NCBI GenBank assembly: GCA_965233625.1
Contig: OZ247499.1
Span: 5,394,001 to 5,458,000, forward strand
Direction: 5' to 3'
DNA from: G965233625 sp965233625
Lineage (GTDB): Bacteria > Planctomycetota > Planctomycetia > Pirellulales > Pirellulaceae
Length of the DNA: 64,000 nt
Numbering within the stretch: position 1 is the first letter of the stretch; each line of letters opens with the position of its first letter. Made by a program: the position numbers and the translations under genes. The notes under the pieces were generated by a model that ran no database searches, was not told where the DNA came from, and saw nothing but the letters and a program-made list of their open reading frames with translations. Of this stretch, positions 47,175 to 55,467 are shown in pieces.

Positions 47175-48221
47175 ATGAGTGACGACGCCAGCCAGATAGA
47201 CCAGGACGACGCCGCAGCCGTAGAGCGGTGTAAAGAGTCTTATCAGAAGATCCGCGATGAGCTTTCGAAAGTGATCGTCGGGCAGGAGCACGTAATCGAA
47301 CAGGTGCTGATCGCCATGTTCGCACGCGGCCACGCGCTGCTCGAAGGTGTGCCAGGGCTGGCCAAGACGCTGCTGATCAGTTCGATTGCAGAGTCGCTGC
47401 ACCTTAGCTTCAAACGCATCCAGTTCACACCTGACCTGATGCCCTCGGACGTCACCGGCGCCGAGGTGATTCAGGACGATCCGGAAACCGGCCAACGCGG
47501 CTACCGCTTCCTGCCCGGCCCGGTCTTCGCCAACATGCTGCTGGCGGACGAAATCAACCGTACACCGCCCAAGACGCAGGCGGCCATGCTGGAAGCGATG
47601 CAGGAACGCCAGGTATCCGCCGGCGGCGCCATCCACAAACTACCGCCGCCGTTCTTTGTGCTGGCGACACAAAACCCGCTGGAACAGGAAGGCACCTATC
47701 CGCTGCCCGAAGCGCAGCTCGACCGGTTCCTGCTTTATATCAAAGTCGGTTACCCCACCGGCGCCGAAGAGTGGGATATCGCCCGCCGGGTGACGACGGG
47801 CACCATGGGCAAGATCGAAGCTTGCATGACGGGCGACGACATCATCGCCATTCAGAAGCTGGTCACACGCGTGCCAGTCAGCGATCAGGTGCTGGGTTAC
47901 GCCTGGGCGCTGGTGCGTGCTTCGCGCCCCGGTCAGCCAGAGACGCCGCCGTTTGTGGATGAGCTTGTGGGCTGGGGCGCCGGTCCACGTGGCGTGCTGA
48001 CGCTGGTGAGCTGCGCCAAAGCGCGGGCAATTCTGTACGGTCGTCATCATGCGACCGTGGCCGATGTACAGGCCGTGGCTAAACCCGCATTGCGGCATCG
48101 GATTGCCGCCAACTACACCGCGCAGGCCAACAGCATTGGCAGCGAAGAACTGATCGAACGCCTGATGGACGCCGTACCGGCTGATAAGCATTACGAGCGT
48201 CCAGAGGCGAAGGCCAGTTAA
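47175..48221 (+). CDS. MoxR-family AAA+ ATPase
   Basis: The 348-residue protein has Walker A GVPGLAKT (58-65), Walker B LLADEIN (D125, E126) and the MoxR lid with RFLLYIKVGYP, then the VLTLVSCAKARAILYGR segment. MoxR ATPases act as chaperone-like factors that assemble or activate vWA-domain partners. AAGGGAGG 6 bases before the ATG is a near-perfect ribosome site, so expression should be high. It precedes the DUF58 gene by about 110 bases. Cytoplasmic. Confidence 0.93.
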   Translation: MSDDASQIDQDDAAAVERCKESYQKIRDELSKVIVGQEHVIEQVLIAMFARGHALLEGVPGLAKTLLISSIAESLHLSFKRIQFTPDLMPSDVTGAEVIQDDPETGQRGYRFLPGPVFANMLLADEINRTPPKTQAAMLEAMQERQVSAGGAIHKLPPPFFVLATQNPLEQEGTYPLPEAQLDRFLLYIKVGYPTGAEEWDIARRVTTGTMGKIEACMTGDDIIAIQKLVTRVPVSDQVLGYAWALVRASRPGQPETPPFVDELVGWGAGPRGVLTLVSCAKARAILYGRHHATVADVQAVAKPALRHRIAANYTAQANSIGSEELIERLMDAVPADKHYERPEAKAS

Positions 48222-48224
48222 GTT

Positions 48225-48313
48225 GTAGGTCAGGCGGCGCGTCTGACAACGCAACGCAGTCCACCTCAAACGATGTCGTTATTGTTGATCCGGCAGGCAG
48301 GCGCCTGCCCTAC
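48225..48313. repeat. Imperfect inverted repeat (type D relative)
   Basis: GTAGGTCAGGCGGCGCGTCT and GGCAGGCAGGCGCCTGCCCT face each other around a long loop between the MoxR and DUF58 genes, degenerate relative of the perfect repeat at 34668. Confidence 0.5.
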
Positions 48314-48333
48314 GGTTACTCCGGCTTGAAACT

Positions 48334-49239
48334 ATGTCTACCGTACTGAACCGTTACCTCCAGCCTGAAGTGCTGGCCCACATCGCCAGTCAGCCTTTGC
48401 AGCCGCAGGGGCTGGTGATTGGTAATCTGGCGGGTGCGCACAAGTCGCCGCTGTCCGGTTTTGCGGTGGAGTTCGCCGGGCATCGCGAGTACACGCCGGG
48501 CGACGATCCGAAGCATATCGACTGGCGCGTTTTCTATACCCGCGACAAATACTTCGTCAAACAGTACGAACTCGAAACCAACTTTGTCTGCCACCTGCTG
48601 CTCGATATCAGCGCCTCGATGCGCTACGGCGAAGGCGATACGCAGAAGATGCAGTACGCCGCGCAACTGGCCGTCACGCTGGGTTACTCCATCGTCCGGC
48701 AAAGCGATAAAGTCGCGTTCGGCCTGTTTGATGACGACGTCCGCGGCTTCCTGGCGCCAAGTAATTCGCTCAATCAGATCACGCGGATGACCGGCGCACT
48801 GGACTCGGCCGAAGCGGTTGAAAAGACGGATCTTTCTGCAGCGCTTTCAAGCTTTGTAACGCGGATGGGGCGGCGGGAGCTGGTCTTCATCTTCAGCGAT
48901 TTCTTCGGCGATCTGGAAGAGCTGGAAGCCGTCATTCAGCAGATGCGTTATAAAAAGCACGAAGTGGTGCTGGTGCATGTGATGCATCACGATGAGCGTC
49001 ATTTTGATATGGAAGGCATGACGCGTTTTAACGGGCTGGAAATTCCGGACCATCTGCTCGCACAGCCGGAAGACCTGCGGCGGGCCTATCTCAAAGCGGT
49101 CAACCGTTTTAATGCGGACCTGGAATCGCTCGCGCTGCGCAACCGCTGCGAATATGTGCCCATCGATACAAGCCTGCCGATGGCGACGCAGATGGCCGAC
49201 TATATGAGCCGCCGGCACGCGATGGCGCGGGTGCGGTAG
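48334..49239 (+). CDS. DUF58-domain protein
   Basis: The 301-residue protein has the DUF58 signature (EFAGHREYTPGDDPKHIDWR, about 46-65, then VFYTRDKYFVKQYE) followed by a vWA-like fold with LLLDISASMRYG (degenerate MIDAS) and LVFIFSDFFGD. It has no obvious membrane helix. DUF58 proteins are MoxR partners in most genomes. It ends the cluster; the next gene is a transporter-like protein. Confidence 0.9.
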   Translation: MSTVLNRYLQPEVLAHIASQPLQPQGLVIGNLAGAHKSPLSGFAVEFAGHREYTPGDDPKHIDWRVFYTRDKYFVKQYELETNFVCHLLLDISASMRYGEGDTQKMQYAAQLAVTLGYSIVRQSDKVAFGLFDDDVRGFLAPSNSLNQITRMTGALDSAEAVEKTDLSAALSSFVTRMGRRELVFIFSDFFGDLEELEAVIQQMRYKKHEVVLVHVMHHDERHFDMEGMTRFNGLEIPDHLLAQPEDLRRAYLKAVNRFNADLESLALRNRCEYVPIDTSLPMATQMADYMSRRHAMARVR

Positions 49240-49357
49240 CTCTTGTGGAGTGCTGCTGGCGGACTGCGGTTGTCTGGCTGGGGCGGGTGACGGTAAGTTG
49301 TGACAAAGCGAAATTGCTTCCACAGGTTACCTTCAACCAGTATTTCCAGGCGCCAGC

Positions 49358-50686
49358 ATGAAGCGGCTTTCTACGGCGAAGATCCGGACGTGGATCACGG
49401 TGGTGGCAGTCCTGGCAATTGCCGGCGCGGTGGTTGTCTGGATGGTCCGCCGCGACACCTTCCCGCGGACGGTCCGCATGGCCACCGGCGAACGTGGCGG
49501 CCTGTACTATAAAGTCGCCGCGTCCATCGACGAATCGCTCCGCAGCCGCACCAGCCGCGACCTGCAGAAGCAGACCACGCAAGGCTCGGAGGCCAACTTT
49601 CAGTTGCTCCTGGACCGGCAGGTGGAGCTGGCCATTGTGCAGGGCGGCGCCGTCCCGCTAGAAGAATTGAATGTGGTCACGCCGTTGTTCCCGGAACTGG
49701 TGTTCATCATTGTCCGCAAAAGCAGCGACATTCACTACATCTCAGAACTGCAAGGCAAGAACATCGCGCTGGGGAAGGTTGGTTCTGGCAACCGCAAAAG
49801 TGCGCTTCAGCTCTTGAAGCACTTTGGCGTGGCGACAGGTGACCTGGAAAAGAGCAGCGTTTATTTCAAGACGATGCTGGAAGATGAAACCATCGATGCG
49901 GCGATTGTCACCGCGGGTGTGGAGCATCCGGACTTGCAGGAAGTGCTGGCGACGCACGACTTCGATCTGCTGCCTGTTCCCAGCGCCGCAGCCCTGGAGA
50001 TGTCGCATCCGTTTTTGCAGAGGGTTGAAATTCCGCAAGGACTGTTTGCGGAAGACCCGCCGGTGCCTGCCGAGGCGATTCCCACGGTGGCGACAACCGC
50101 CTTCGTCGTCGTGCAGCCCGATGCCCCGGACGCGCTGGTGCAAGCCGTGCTGGAAGCGATCCATGAAGATAGCCTGCGGCTGAAGATCCCCACGCTCATC
50201 GCGCGCCGCGATGCGCCGCAATGGGTTTCCACCCGCATGCACCCGGTCGCGCAGCGGTACTTCCATCCCTCGGATCAGATCGGCTTTACGGCCAACGTGA
50301 TGGAAGCCCTGGCCGCCACTAAAGAGCTGCTGTTCGCACTAGGCGCCGGAATTTATCTGCTGTGGATTCAGTGGCGGAGGCTGAAAGAGCAGGAAGCCCA
50401 GGCCATCATCAGCCAGCAGAAAGAACGCCTGGATGTACTGCTCGAAAAAACGCTGACCATCGAACGCGCGCAGATGAACGTGAACGATCCGCAGCAACTG
50501 GAAAAATACCTGGCCGAGGTGACCAAAATAAAACTCACCGCCCTGCACGAGTTCACCGAAGAAGAACTCCGCGGCGATCAGGCGTTTTCTATCTTCCTGG
50601 ACCAGTGCAGCAGCCTGATCAACAAGATGCAATTGAAGCTGATTGTGGCGCGGGGCGGTAATTCAACTTCGAGGGAAGATGCATGA
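49358..50686 (+). CDS. TAXI-type solute-binding protein with C-terminal membrane anchor
   Basis: The 442-residue product has an N-terminal helix (about 9-30, WITVVAVLAIAGAVVVWMV), a TAXI family solute-binding domain (about 38-305; motifs MATGERGGLYYKVAASI and IALGKVGSGNRKSALQLL), a second helix at about 322-338 (LFALGAGIYLLWIQW) and a coiled-coil tail. TAXI domains normally bind glutamate-like or other carboxylates for TRAP transporters, but no TRAP permease is present here, so it may act as a sensor or receptor. Its stop overlaps the next start (ATGA, 50683-50686). Confidence 0.75.
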   Translation: MKRLSTAKIRTWITVVAVLAIAGAVVVWMVRRDTFPRTVRMATGERGGLYYKVAASIDESLRSRTSRDLQKQTTQGSEANFQLLLDRQVELAIVQGGAVPLEELNVVTPLFPELVFIIVRKSSDIHYISELQGKNIALGKVGSGNRKSALQLLKHFGVATGDLEKSSVYFKTMLEDETIDAAIVTAGVEHPDLQEVLATHDFDLLPVPSAAALEMSHPFLQRVEIPQGLFAEDPPVPAEAIPTVATTAFVVVQPDAPDALVQAVLEAIHEDSLRLKIPTLIARRDAPQWVSTRMHPVAQRYFHPSDQIGFTANVMEALAATKELLFALGAGIYLLWIQWRRLKEQEAQAIISQQKERLDVLLEKTLTIERAQMNVNDPQQLEKYLAEVTKIKLTALHEFTEEELRGDQAFSIFLDQCSSLINKMQLKLIVARGGNSTSREDA

Positions 50687-51294
50687 CCCTCCATCGTATC
50701 ATCCGCAATTGGGCGGTCTTCAGCCTGTGTATTTGTGCAGTTTTCGGAATCGGCTGCGGACGTAATCCTGCACAGACCCCGGTGGCAGCACAGCCGGTAG
50801 CGTACCTGCCCACACCATGTAGGCTGGATTTGGTAGACCCGTCGCCTGGAGAACTGAGCCAGTACCGCAAAGACAAGGTCCGGGTGCTGCTGCTTCACAG
50901 CTTTCAAGATGCGGATATGACACCGTTGCTGAAGATCGTCGCCAATTTCAAAAACCTGGAAACCCTGGTGGTAAGCACCGGCGCCAGTCTGGATGGGTGT
51001 GGACGTTATCTCGCGCAGCTTCAGAATCTGAAGGCTCTGGTGCTTTATTTGGCGCCCATTTCCAAGGATGATCTCCGACAACTGCAGACACTTCCCAAGC
51101 TGGAAGCTGTCGGCGTTTATAAGTTCGCCGGCAACGACGACGAATTCGAGCAACTAGAGGAAGCAATGCCCCGCGTGATCTGGGATAAGCTTGACTATCC
51201 GCGGTGCCGCAAGCTCTTTGATGGCAATGGGTGTCACACTTGGTACTTCATTAAGAACTATCTGCATTGCGACTTAGATTCACCGCAGACGTAA
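50683..51294 (+). CDS. LRR-like lipoprotein coupled to the TAXI gene
   Basis: The 203-residue product has a lipobox (FSLCICAVFGIGCGRN), so it should be lipid-anchored. The rest has leucine-rich-repeat-like spacing (FKNLETLVVSTGAS, LQNLKALVLYLAPIS, LPKLEAVGVYKF) of about 23 residues. Start overlaps the stop of the TAXI gene, so both are probably made together. No enzymatic motif. Confidence 0.6.
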   Translation: MTLHRIIRNWAVFSLCICAVFGIGCGRNPAQTPVAAQPVAYLPTPCRLDLVDPSPGELSQYRKDKVRVLLLHSFQDADMTPLLKIVANFKNLETLVVSTGASLDGCGRYLAQLQNLKALVLYLAPISKDDLRQLQTLPKLEAVGVYKFAGNDDEFEQLEEAMPRVIWDKLDYPRCRKLFDGNGCHTWYFIKNYLHCDLDSPQT

Positions 51295-51563
51295 AGAGAT
51301 TGCGAGCAAGCCCGACTTCCCGACGCTAAACGCGGCGTGTGAGGTTCGACATGGGTGGCGAATCGCTTCATCAGGTTTTCACATTCTGCAACTAGGTCAT
51401 CTATTTGATGAATTGCCTTGCATCATAGATGCAACGTACTGCGGCCATCGAACTTGTTCTGGTTTGTGGGTGGGTGTGATTTCTTACGGGCATTGCGTAA
51501 AAGCGGGGTTGGGCTCTAAGGTACCTTCGTTGTTTCAAGTTGTTTGATGGCGGATGTTGTTCC
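51295..51563. other. Intergenic region with two small hairpins
   Basis: No gene is seen. TCATCTATTTGATGA near 51398 and TTGCATCATAGATGCAA (51418-51434, 7-bp arms) are inverted repeats without T-runs. They could mark an operator for the transporter gene. Confidence 0.35.
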
Positions 51564-53147
51564 ATGTCGGAAGTTGCGGGCGAGATTGTCGCCCTGTGTG
51601 CGGTGGTGGCGTTGGGGATTGTTGCCGGCCGGATCTCGTGGAAAGGGATTTCGCTGGGAACGTCCGGCGTGGTGTTTGTTGCGCTGGCGGCGGGGAACTT
51701 CGGGTTTAGTGTGCCGGAATTTGCCGGCGTGGCGGGGGTGGTGCTGTTTGTGTACTGCCTGGGATTGGGCGCCGGGCCGACGTTTACGCAGACGTTTCGC
51801 AAGAGTGGCGCCCGGCTGGTGTTGCTGGCGGTGGTGATGATTTCGACTGGCGCGGCGGCGGCGTGGGGCACGGCGGTGTGGCTGAAGCTGGAAGCCGGTT
51901 TGTCGGCTGGTCTGTTTTCGGGGGCTTTGACCAGCACGCCGGCATTGGCTGCAGCGACGGAGCGGTTGCCTGCGGACCCGCAGGTGGCCGTCGGCTTTGG
52001 TATTGCGTATCCGTTTGGCGTGGTCGTAGTGATTCTGTTTGTGCAACTGGCGCCACGGATTTCGCGATGGTTACAAGGCAAGTCGCAGGAAGACGAAGAA
52101 GTTCTCAGCGGTCAGATTTCGCGGATGCTGATCGAAATTACGAATACGAATCTGGCCGGCAAAAGACTGCGGGAACTGACCAGTATTTCAGATGCCAACT
52201 GCCAGGTTTCCCGCCTGCTGGTGGGCGATAAGCTGGAGCCGGTTCCGCCAGGCTATAAGGTGGAGATGGGGCATAAGGTGCTTGCCATCGGACAGCATAG
52301 CCGGCTGGTGCAGGTGGCTGAGGCGATCGGCAAGCCGTGCCCGGAGGATCAGTATGTGCTGGATGTGGAGGGGCAACGCCGGCGTGTTGTGGTGACCTCG
52401 AAAAACGTGGCGGGTAAGACGTTGAAAGAACTGCATCTGCTGAGCCGTTTTGGTGTAACCATTACCCGTGTGCTGCGGCAGGATGTTGAATTTGTACCCA
52501 ACGTGCACCAGAAGCTGCAGATCGGCGACGCTTTAACCGCCACCGGCGCCCGCCACGGGCTGGAGCAGTTCGTGCAGTTCGCTGGCCATCGCGAACGGGC
52601 AGCGGACGAAACGGACCTGGCGCCGCTATCGTTCGGCATCGCGCTGGGCGTGTTGCTGGGGTCGGTAAAGATAGAATTCATGGGCGAAAAGGTTTCGGCG
52701 GGTATGGCTGGCGGGCCGCTGATCGCAGGGCTGGTGCAGGGGCAACTCGCGCAGGCGGGGCTGCCTGTGGGGCGGTTGCCACGTGCGGCGCGGATACTGA
52801 TGTCGGAACTGGGCCTGGCGTTGTTCCTGGCGCAGGCAGGCAGCAGCGCGGGGCAGAAGATTGTGCCGGTGCTGCAGGAATACGGCGTCTCGATGTGCAT
52901 CGCCGCGTTGATCGTGGTGCTGGCGCCGCTGGTCACAGGGCAGATCACGGCGCAACTGCTGCTGGGCCTGAACACGCTGGAAACCCTCGGCGGCATGTGC
53001 GGCGCGATGACCTCAACACCCGGCCTGGGCGCCATCACGTCCAGCACCGAGTCCAGCGTCCCCGCCACCAGCTACGCCGCCGTCTATCCCGTCGCACTCA
53101 TCATGGTGACCATCGTCGCCCCGGTGCTGATCTCGCTGCTATCGTAA
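51564..53147 (+). CDS. AspT/YidE-type transporter with two RCK_C domains
   Basis: The 527-residue product has the layout of the AspT/YbjL/YidE family: five N-terminal helices (about 1-165; ALTSTPALAAATE repeated later as GAMTSTPGLGAITSS), two tandem RCK_C (TrkA-C) domains at about 185-265 and 275-350, and five C-terminal helices. The duplicated TSTP motifs form the substrate site in this inverted-repeat family. AspT exchanges aspartate and alanine; substrate here is not known. ATG at 51564 is the natural start. Confidence 0.88.
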   Translation: MSEVAGEIVALCAVVALGIVAGRISWKGISLGTSGVVFVALAAGNFGFSVPEFAGVAGVVLFVYCLGLGAGPTFTQTFRKSGARLVLLAVVMISTGAAAAWGTAVWLKLEAGLSAGLFSGALTSTPALAAATERLPADPQVAVGFGIAYPFGVVVVILFVQLAPRISRWLQGKSQEDEEVLSGQISRMLIEITNTNLAGKRLRELTSISDANCQVSRLLVGDKLEPVPPGYKVEMGHKVLAIGQHSRLVQVAEAIGKPCPEDQYVLDVEGQRRRVVVTSKNVAGKTLKELHLLSRFGVTITRVLRQDVEFVPNVHQKLQIGDALTATGARHGLEQFVQFAGHRERAADETDLAPLSFGIALGVLLGSVKIEFMGEKVSAGMAGGPLIAGLVQGQLAQAGLPVGRLPRAARILMSELGLALFLAQAGSSAGQKIVPVLQEYGVSMCIAALIVVLAPLVTGQITAQLLLGLNTLETLGGMCGAMTSTPGLGAITSSTESSVPATSYAAVYPVALIMVTIVAPVLISLLS

Positions 53148-53162
53148 ACGCTACTAGATGGG

Positions 53163-54557
53163 TTACATCCACATTCCAAAACTGGCGGTAATGATCCAGA
53201 AATGATAGCCGTACAGCAGAACGGAAACGACCAGCGTAAGTACGCTTACGACGGTTAGAAGCGGTCTCCGCCGCAGGGTGTTCGCTGTGAGGACGAGCAC
53301 CAAGACAAGAGTAAGAATGGCAAGTAACCCGCCGCCGAGGATGATGATTCCGGTGTACCCCGCCGTTGTGCTGTGAATGACCAGGGGCAGCAGGAGCAAG
53401 CCACCAGCCGAGAAGTAGATGACTGCCAATGGTACGGCGGAATACGCCAGTAGATCCGCTGCATGGCGGTGCTCTCTGTTCGCGCGCCACGCCACCGCGA
53501 CCCATGCGACCAACCAGACCGACAGACCTGCCAGAAGACCGACCGGGACAAATCTTTCACGCTGACTAAATGCAAATGTCTTCACATCATGGTCGCTCGC
53601 GGCAATATCAATCGTAATGACTTGGCTTGAGTATTCGCCTGGAACGTCCGGGTCATATTCGCGTTTTACAATGCGAAGGCGTTTGCCATCAGGCATGAAG
53701 GCTATATCTGCATCTTCGCCGGCATTTCCGGGCAGTGGGAATTCGTGGAGCTTCGTTTTCTCCGCCAGATCCCACACCTCGATAAAGTCTTCATCGCAGA
53801 CTGCCAGTTGAGCGCCGGATGGCGAGGCGGCGATATCAACAATAGATTTGCCGGACCGCGGGATCCTGGCGATGCGTTCTCCCTCTTCGACATCCCATAG
53901 CTGAATCCTCTCGTTGTTTACCGTGCAGACGACATTAACGCCTGGAAGAAAGAGCGGCCCAGCTTCGGCGCCCAATTCGCGTGGAATAGCGCCATGCTCC
54001 TTACCGTTGCGAGTGTCCAGAACACGCCATTGTTCTGCTGTATTGAACACAACGAAAAAATTTCTATCTGGTGAGATCGCAGCACCTCCAAGAATCGCCG
54101 TAGAGGCCGGTGCACCACTGGCGTCCTCAAAAGCGAAGACCATTCCACCGCCCTGAACATAAAGAAGCGAACTATCAGGGGAGTGGACGGTTGACTCGGA
54201 AGCGGTCAGCATCCAGTCGCCCAGGTATGCTCCCGTTGCCGCATCCCAAATCTGCGGCGTACCTTCAAAAGGGTCCGAAACAAGCCATTTGCCATCGGGC
54301 GAGAAATGCACCTCTGCAACCAGGCAGGTCGCCGACGAAAGCAGCTTACCCGTTTCTGCGTCGTAGATTTCCCATTGACCACCTTTCGCCAAGGCCACTT
54401 TATCCGCGGCGGGCGAAAGCAAAATGTCGGACGCGTCTTCCAGGACAAAGGCGTACTGAAGAACGCTCTTATGCGTATGCATGCCAAACGCCAGCAGCAA
54501 CGCGATCAACGTTGTGATCAGAAACAATTCGATGATCGTCAGCCGCGAAGCCTTCAT
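53163..54557 (-). CDS. WD40-like membrane protein with pilin-like N-terminus
   Basis: The 464-residue product begins MKASRLTIIELFLITTLIALLLAF, a hydrophobic helix in which TIIELFLI recalls the type IV pilin region (no G-F cleavage). Residues 35-330 are WD40/beta-propeller-like (VAEVHFSPDGKWLVSDPF, ISPDRNFFVVFN, IVDIAASPSGAQLAVCDED), followed by four C-terminal helices (about 335-460). A membrane-bound propeller; function not known. ATG at 54557 abuts a stub of a lexA-like 3' end on the other strand. Confidence 0.65.
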   Translation of the reverse strand: MKASRLTIIELFLITTLIALLLAFGMHTHKSVLQYAFVLEDASDILLSPAADKVALAKGGQWEIYDAETGKLLSSATCLVAEVHFSPDGKWLVSDPFEGTPQIWDAATGAYLGDWMLTASESTVHSPDSSLLYVQGGGMVFAFEDASGAPASTAILGGAAISPDRNFFVVFNTAEQWRVLDTRNGKEHGAIPRELGAEAGPLFLPGVNVVCTVNNERIQLWDVEEGERIARIPRSGKSIVDIAASPSGAQLAVCDEDFIEVWDLAEKTKLHEFPLPGNAGEDADIAFMPDGKRLRIVKREYDPDVPGEYSSQVITIDIAASDHDVKTFAFSQRERFVPVGLLAGLSVWLVAWVAVAWRANREHRHAADLLAYSAVPLAVIYFSAGGLLLLPLVIHSTTAGYTGIIILGGGLLAILTLVLVLVLTANTLRRRPLLTVVSVLTLVVSVLLYGYHFWIITASFGMWM

Positions 54558-54559
54558 GG

Positions 54560-54605
54560 CGCGCAGGTGTTAGGCGTGATTGTGGGTGTTGTCAGGCCAT
54601 ACTAA
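54560..54605 (+). pseudogene. Stub of a second lexA 3' end
   Basis: Positions 54560-54605 read, in frame with a TAA stop, AQVLGVIVGVVRPY, nearly identical to the last residues of LexA (AQVLGVIVGVVRQY, complement of 12049-12094). At DNA level 36 of the first 38 bases match, including CGCGCAGGTGTTAGGCGT, ATTGTGGG and GTTGTCAGGC. No other LexA sequence precedes it; instead the WD40-like gene starts 3 bases away on the opposite strand. Confidence 0.7.
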
Positions 54606-54630
54606 ACGCACTGCGTAGAAAGCTTTACGC

Positions 54631-55437
54631 CTATTGCACCGAATCCGCTACCAGGCGGTAGAAGCCGCCTTTTTCGACGCCGGGTGACCGCAGCGGTACG
54701 CGTGAAACGTAGAGCGTGCCCGTTAAGTTGCGGCGATGGGTGTTGTACGAGACGGGATCTTTGTCCTTCTCAATGGTCACGTCAATCATGTGCGTGAGTT
54801 CCGGCTGACCACCAAAGCAGCAGGTGCCCAGATCGCCCACCAGTACAAACTGGCGGACGTTGCCCTGCCCGCTGACGCCGGGATGCAGATAGCCTTTGAT
54901 AAAGACTTTCTTGCCATTGAGTTCATAGGCGCCAGGCGGTGGCGGGGCGTTTTCATCGGAACCCGGCGGGGCGTTCAACTGCCCGAAGCTGATGCGGTCA
55001 TACCCTTCGGGGACTTCCGTCAGGTAGATAATCGTGTGGATGCTGACGCTGCTGACGATAATCAGCAGCCCGGCGATGATGCCCGCATAGGCTGCCTTTA
55101 CGCCCGTCAGCTCTGTCGGGTAACGGCGGATGGAGATCACGCCGATGATGCCCAGCACCACGCCAATGACGGGCACAAACAGCAGTTGCGGCGCCCACAA
55201 CGCGGTGAAAGAAAGCGCGGCCAGAATGCACGAAATGACCGCCGGTTTGCTCACCGCCCGGTACATCTGAAAATCGTCGACCGGCTGCTCTTCGAAGTAA
55301 GTGTCAGCGGTGGGCTTCGCCGGTTCGTTAACGCCTGCGGTGTCTTCTACCGGCGCGCGTCTTACTGGCTGTGTGGCCGCGGTCTTACTGGCAGCGTCGC
55401 CCGCCCCATGGTCAGGTGAAACGGGATTGGTAGTCAT
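54631..55437 (-). CDS. Membrane protein with DUF3299-like domain
   Basis: The 268-residue product has an N-terminal disordered Pro/Ala-rich part, three or four helices at about 70-155 (CILAALSFTALWAPQLLF; GVVLGIIGVISI; GIIAGLLIIVSSVSIHTIIYL) and an exported C-terminal domain with LNGKKVFIKGYLHP, QFVLVGDLGTCCFGGQPELTHMI, which fits DUF3299 (about 180-260). The CC motif may bind metal or form a disulphide. Start ATG at 55437. It lies 30 bases downstream of the HEAT-like gene on the same strand. Confidence 0.7.
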   Translation of the reverse strand: MTTNPVSPDHGAGDAASKTAATQPVRRAPVEDTAGVNEPAKPTADTYFEEQPVDDFQMYRAVSKPAVISCILAALSFTALWAPQLLFVPVIGVVLGIIGVISIRRYPTELTGVKAAYAGIIAGLLIIVSSVSIHTIIYLTEVPEGYDRISFGQLNAPPGSDENAPPPPGAYELNGKKVFIKGYLHPGVSGQGNVRQFVLVGDLGTCCFGGQPELTHMIDVTIEKDKDPVSYNTHRRNLTGTLYVSRVPLRSPGVEKGGFYRLVADSVQ

Positions 55438-55467
55438 GGCAGATTCTCTAGACAAGCTCGTCAGATG

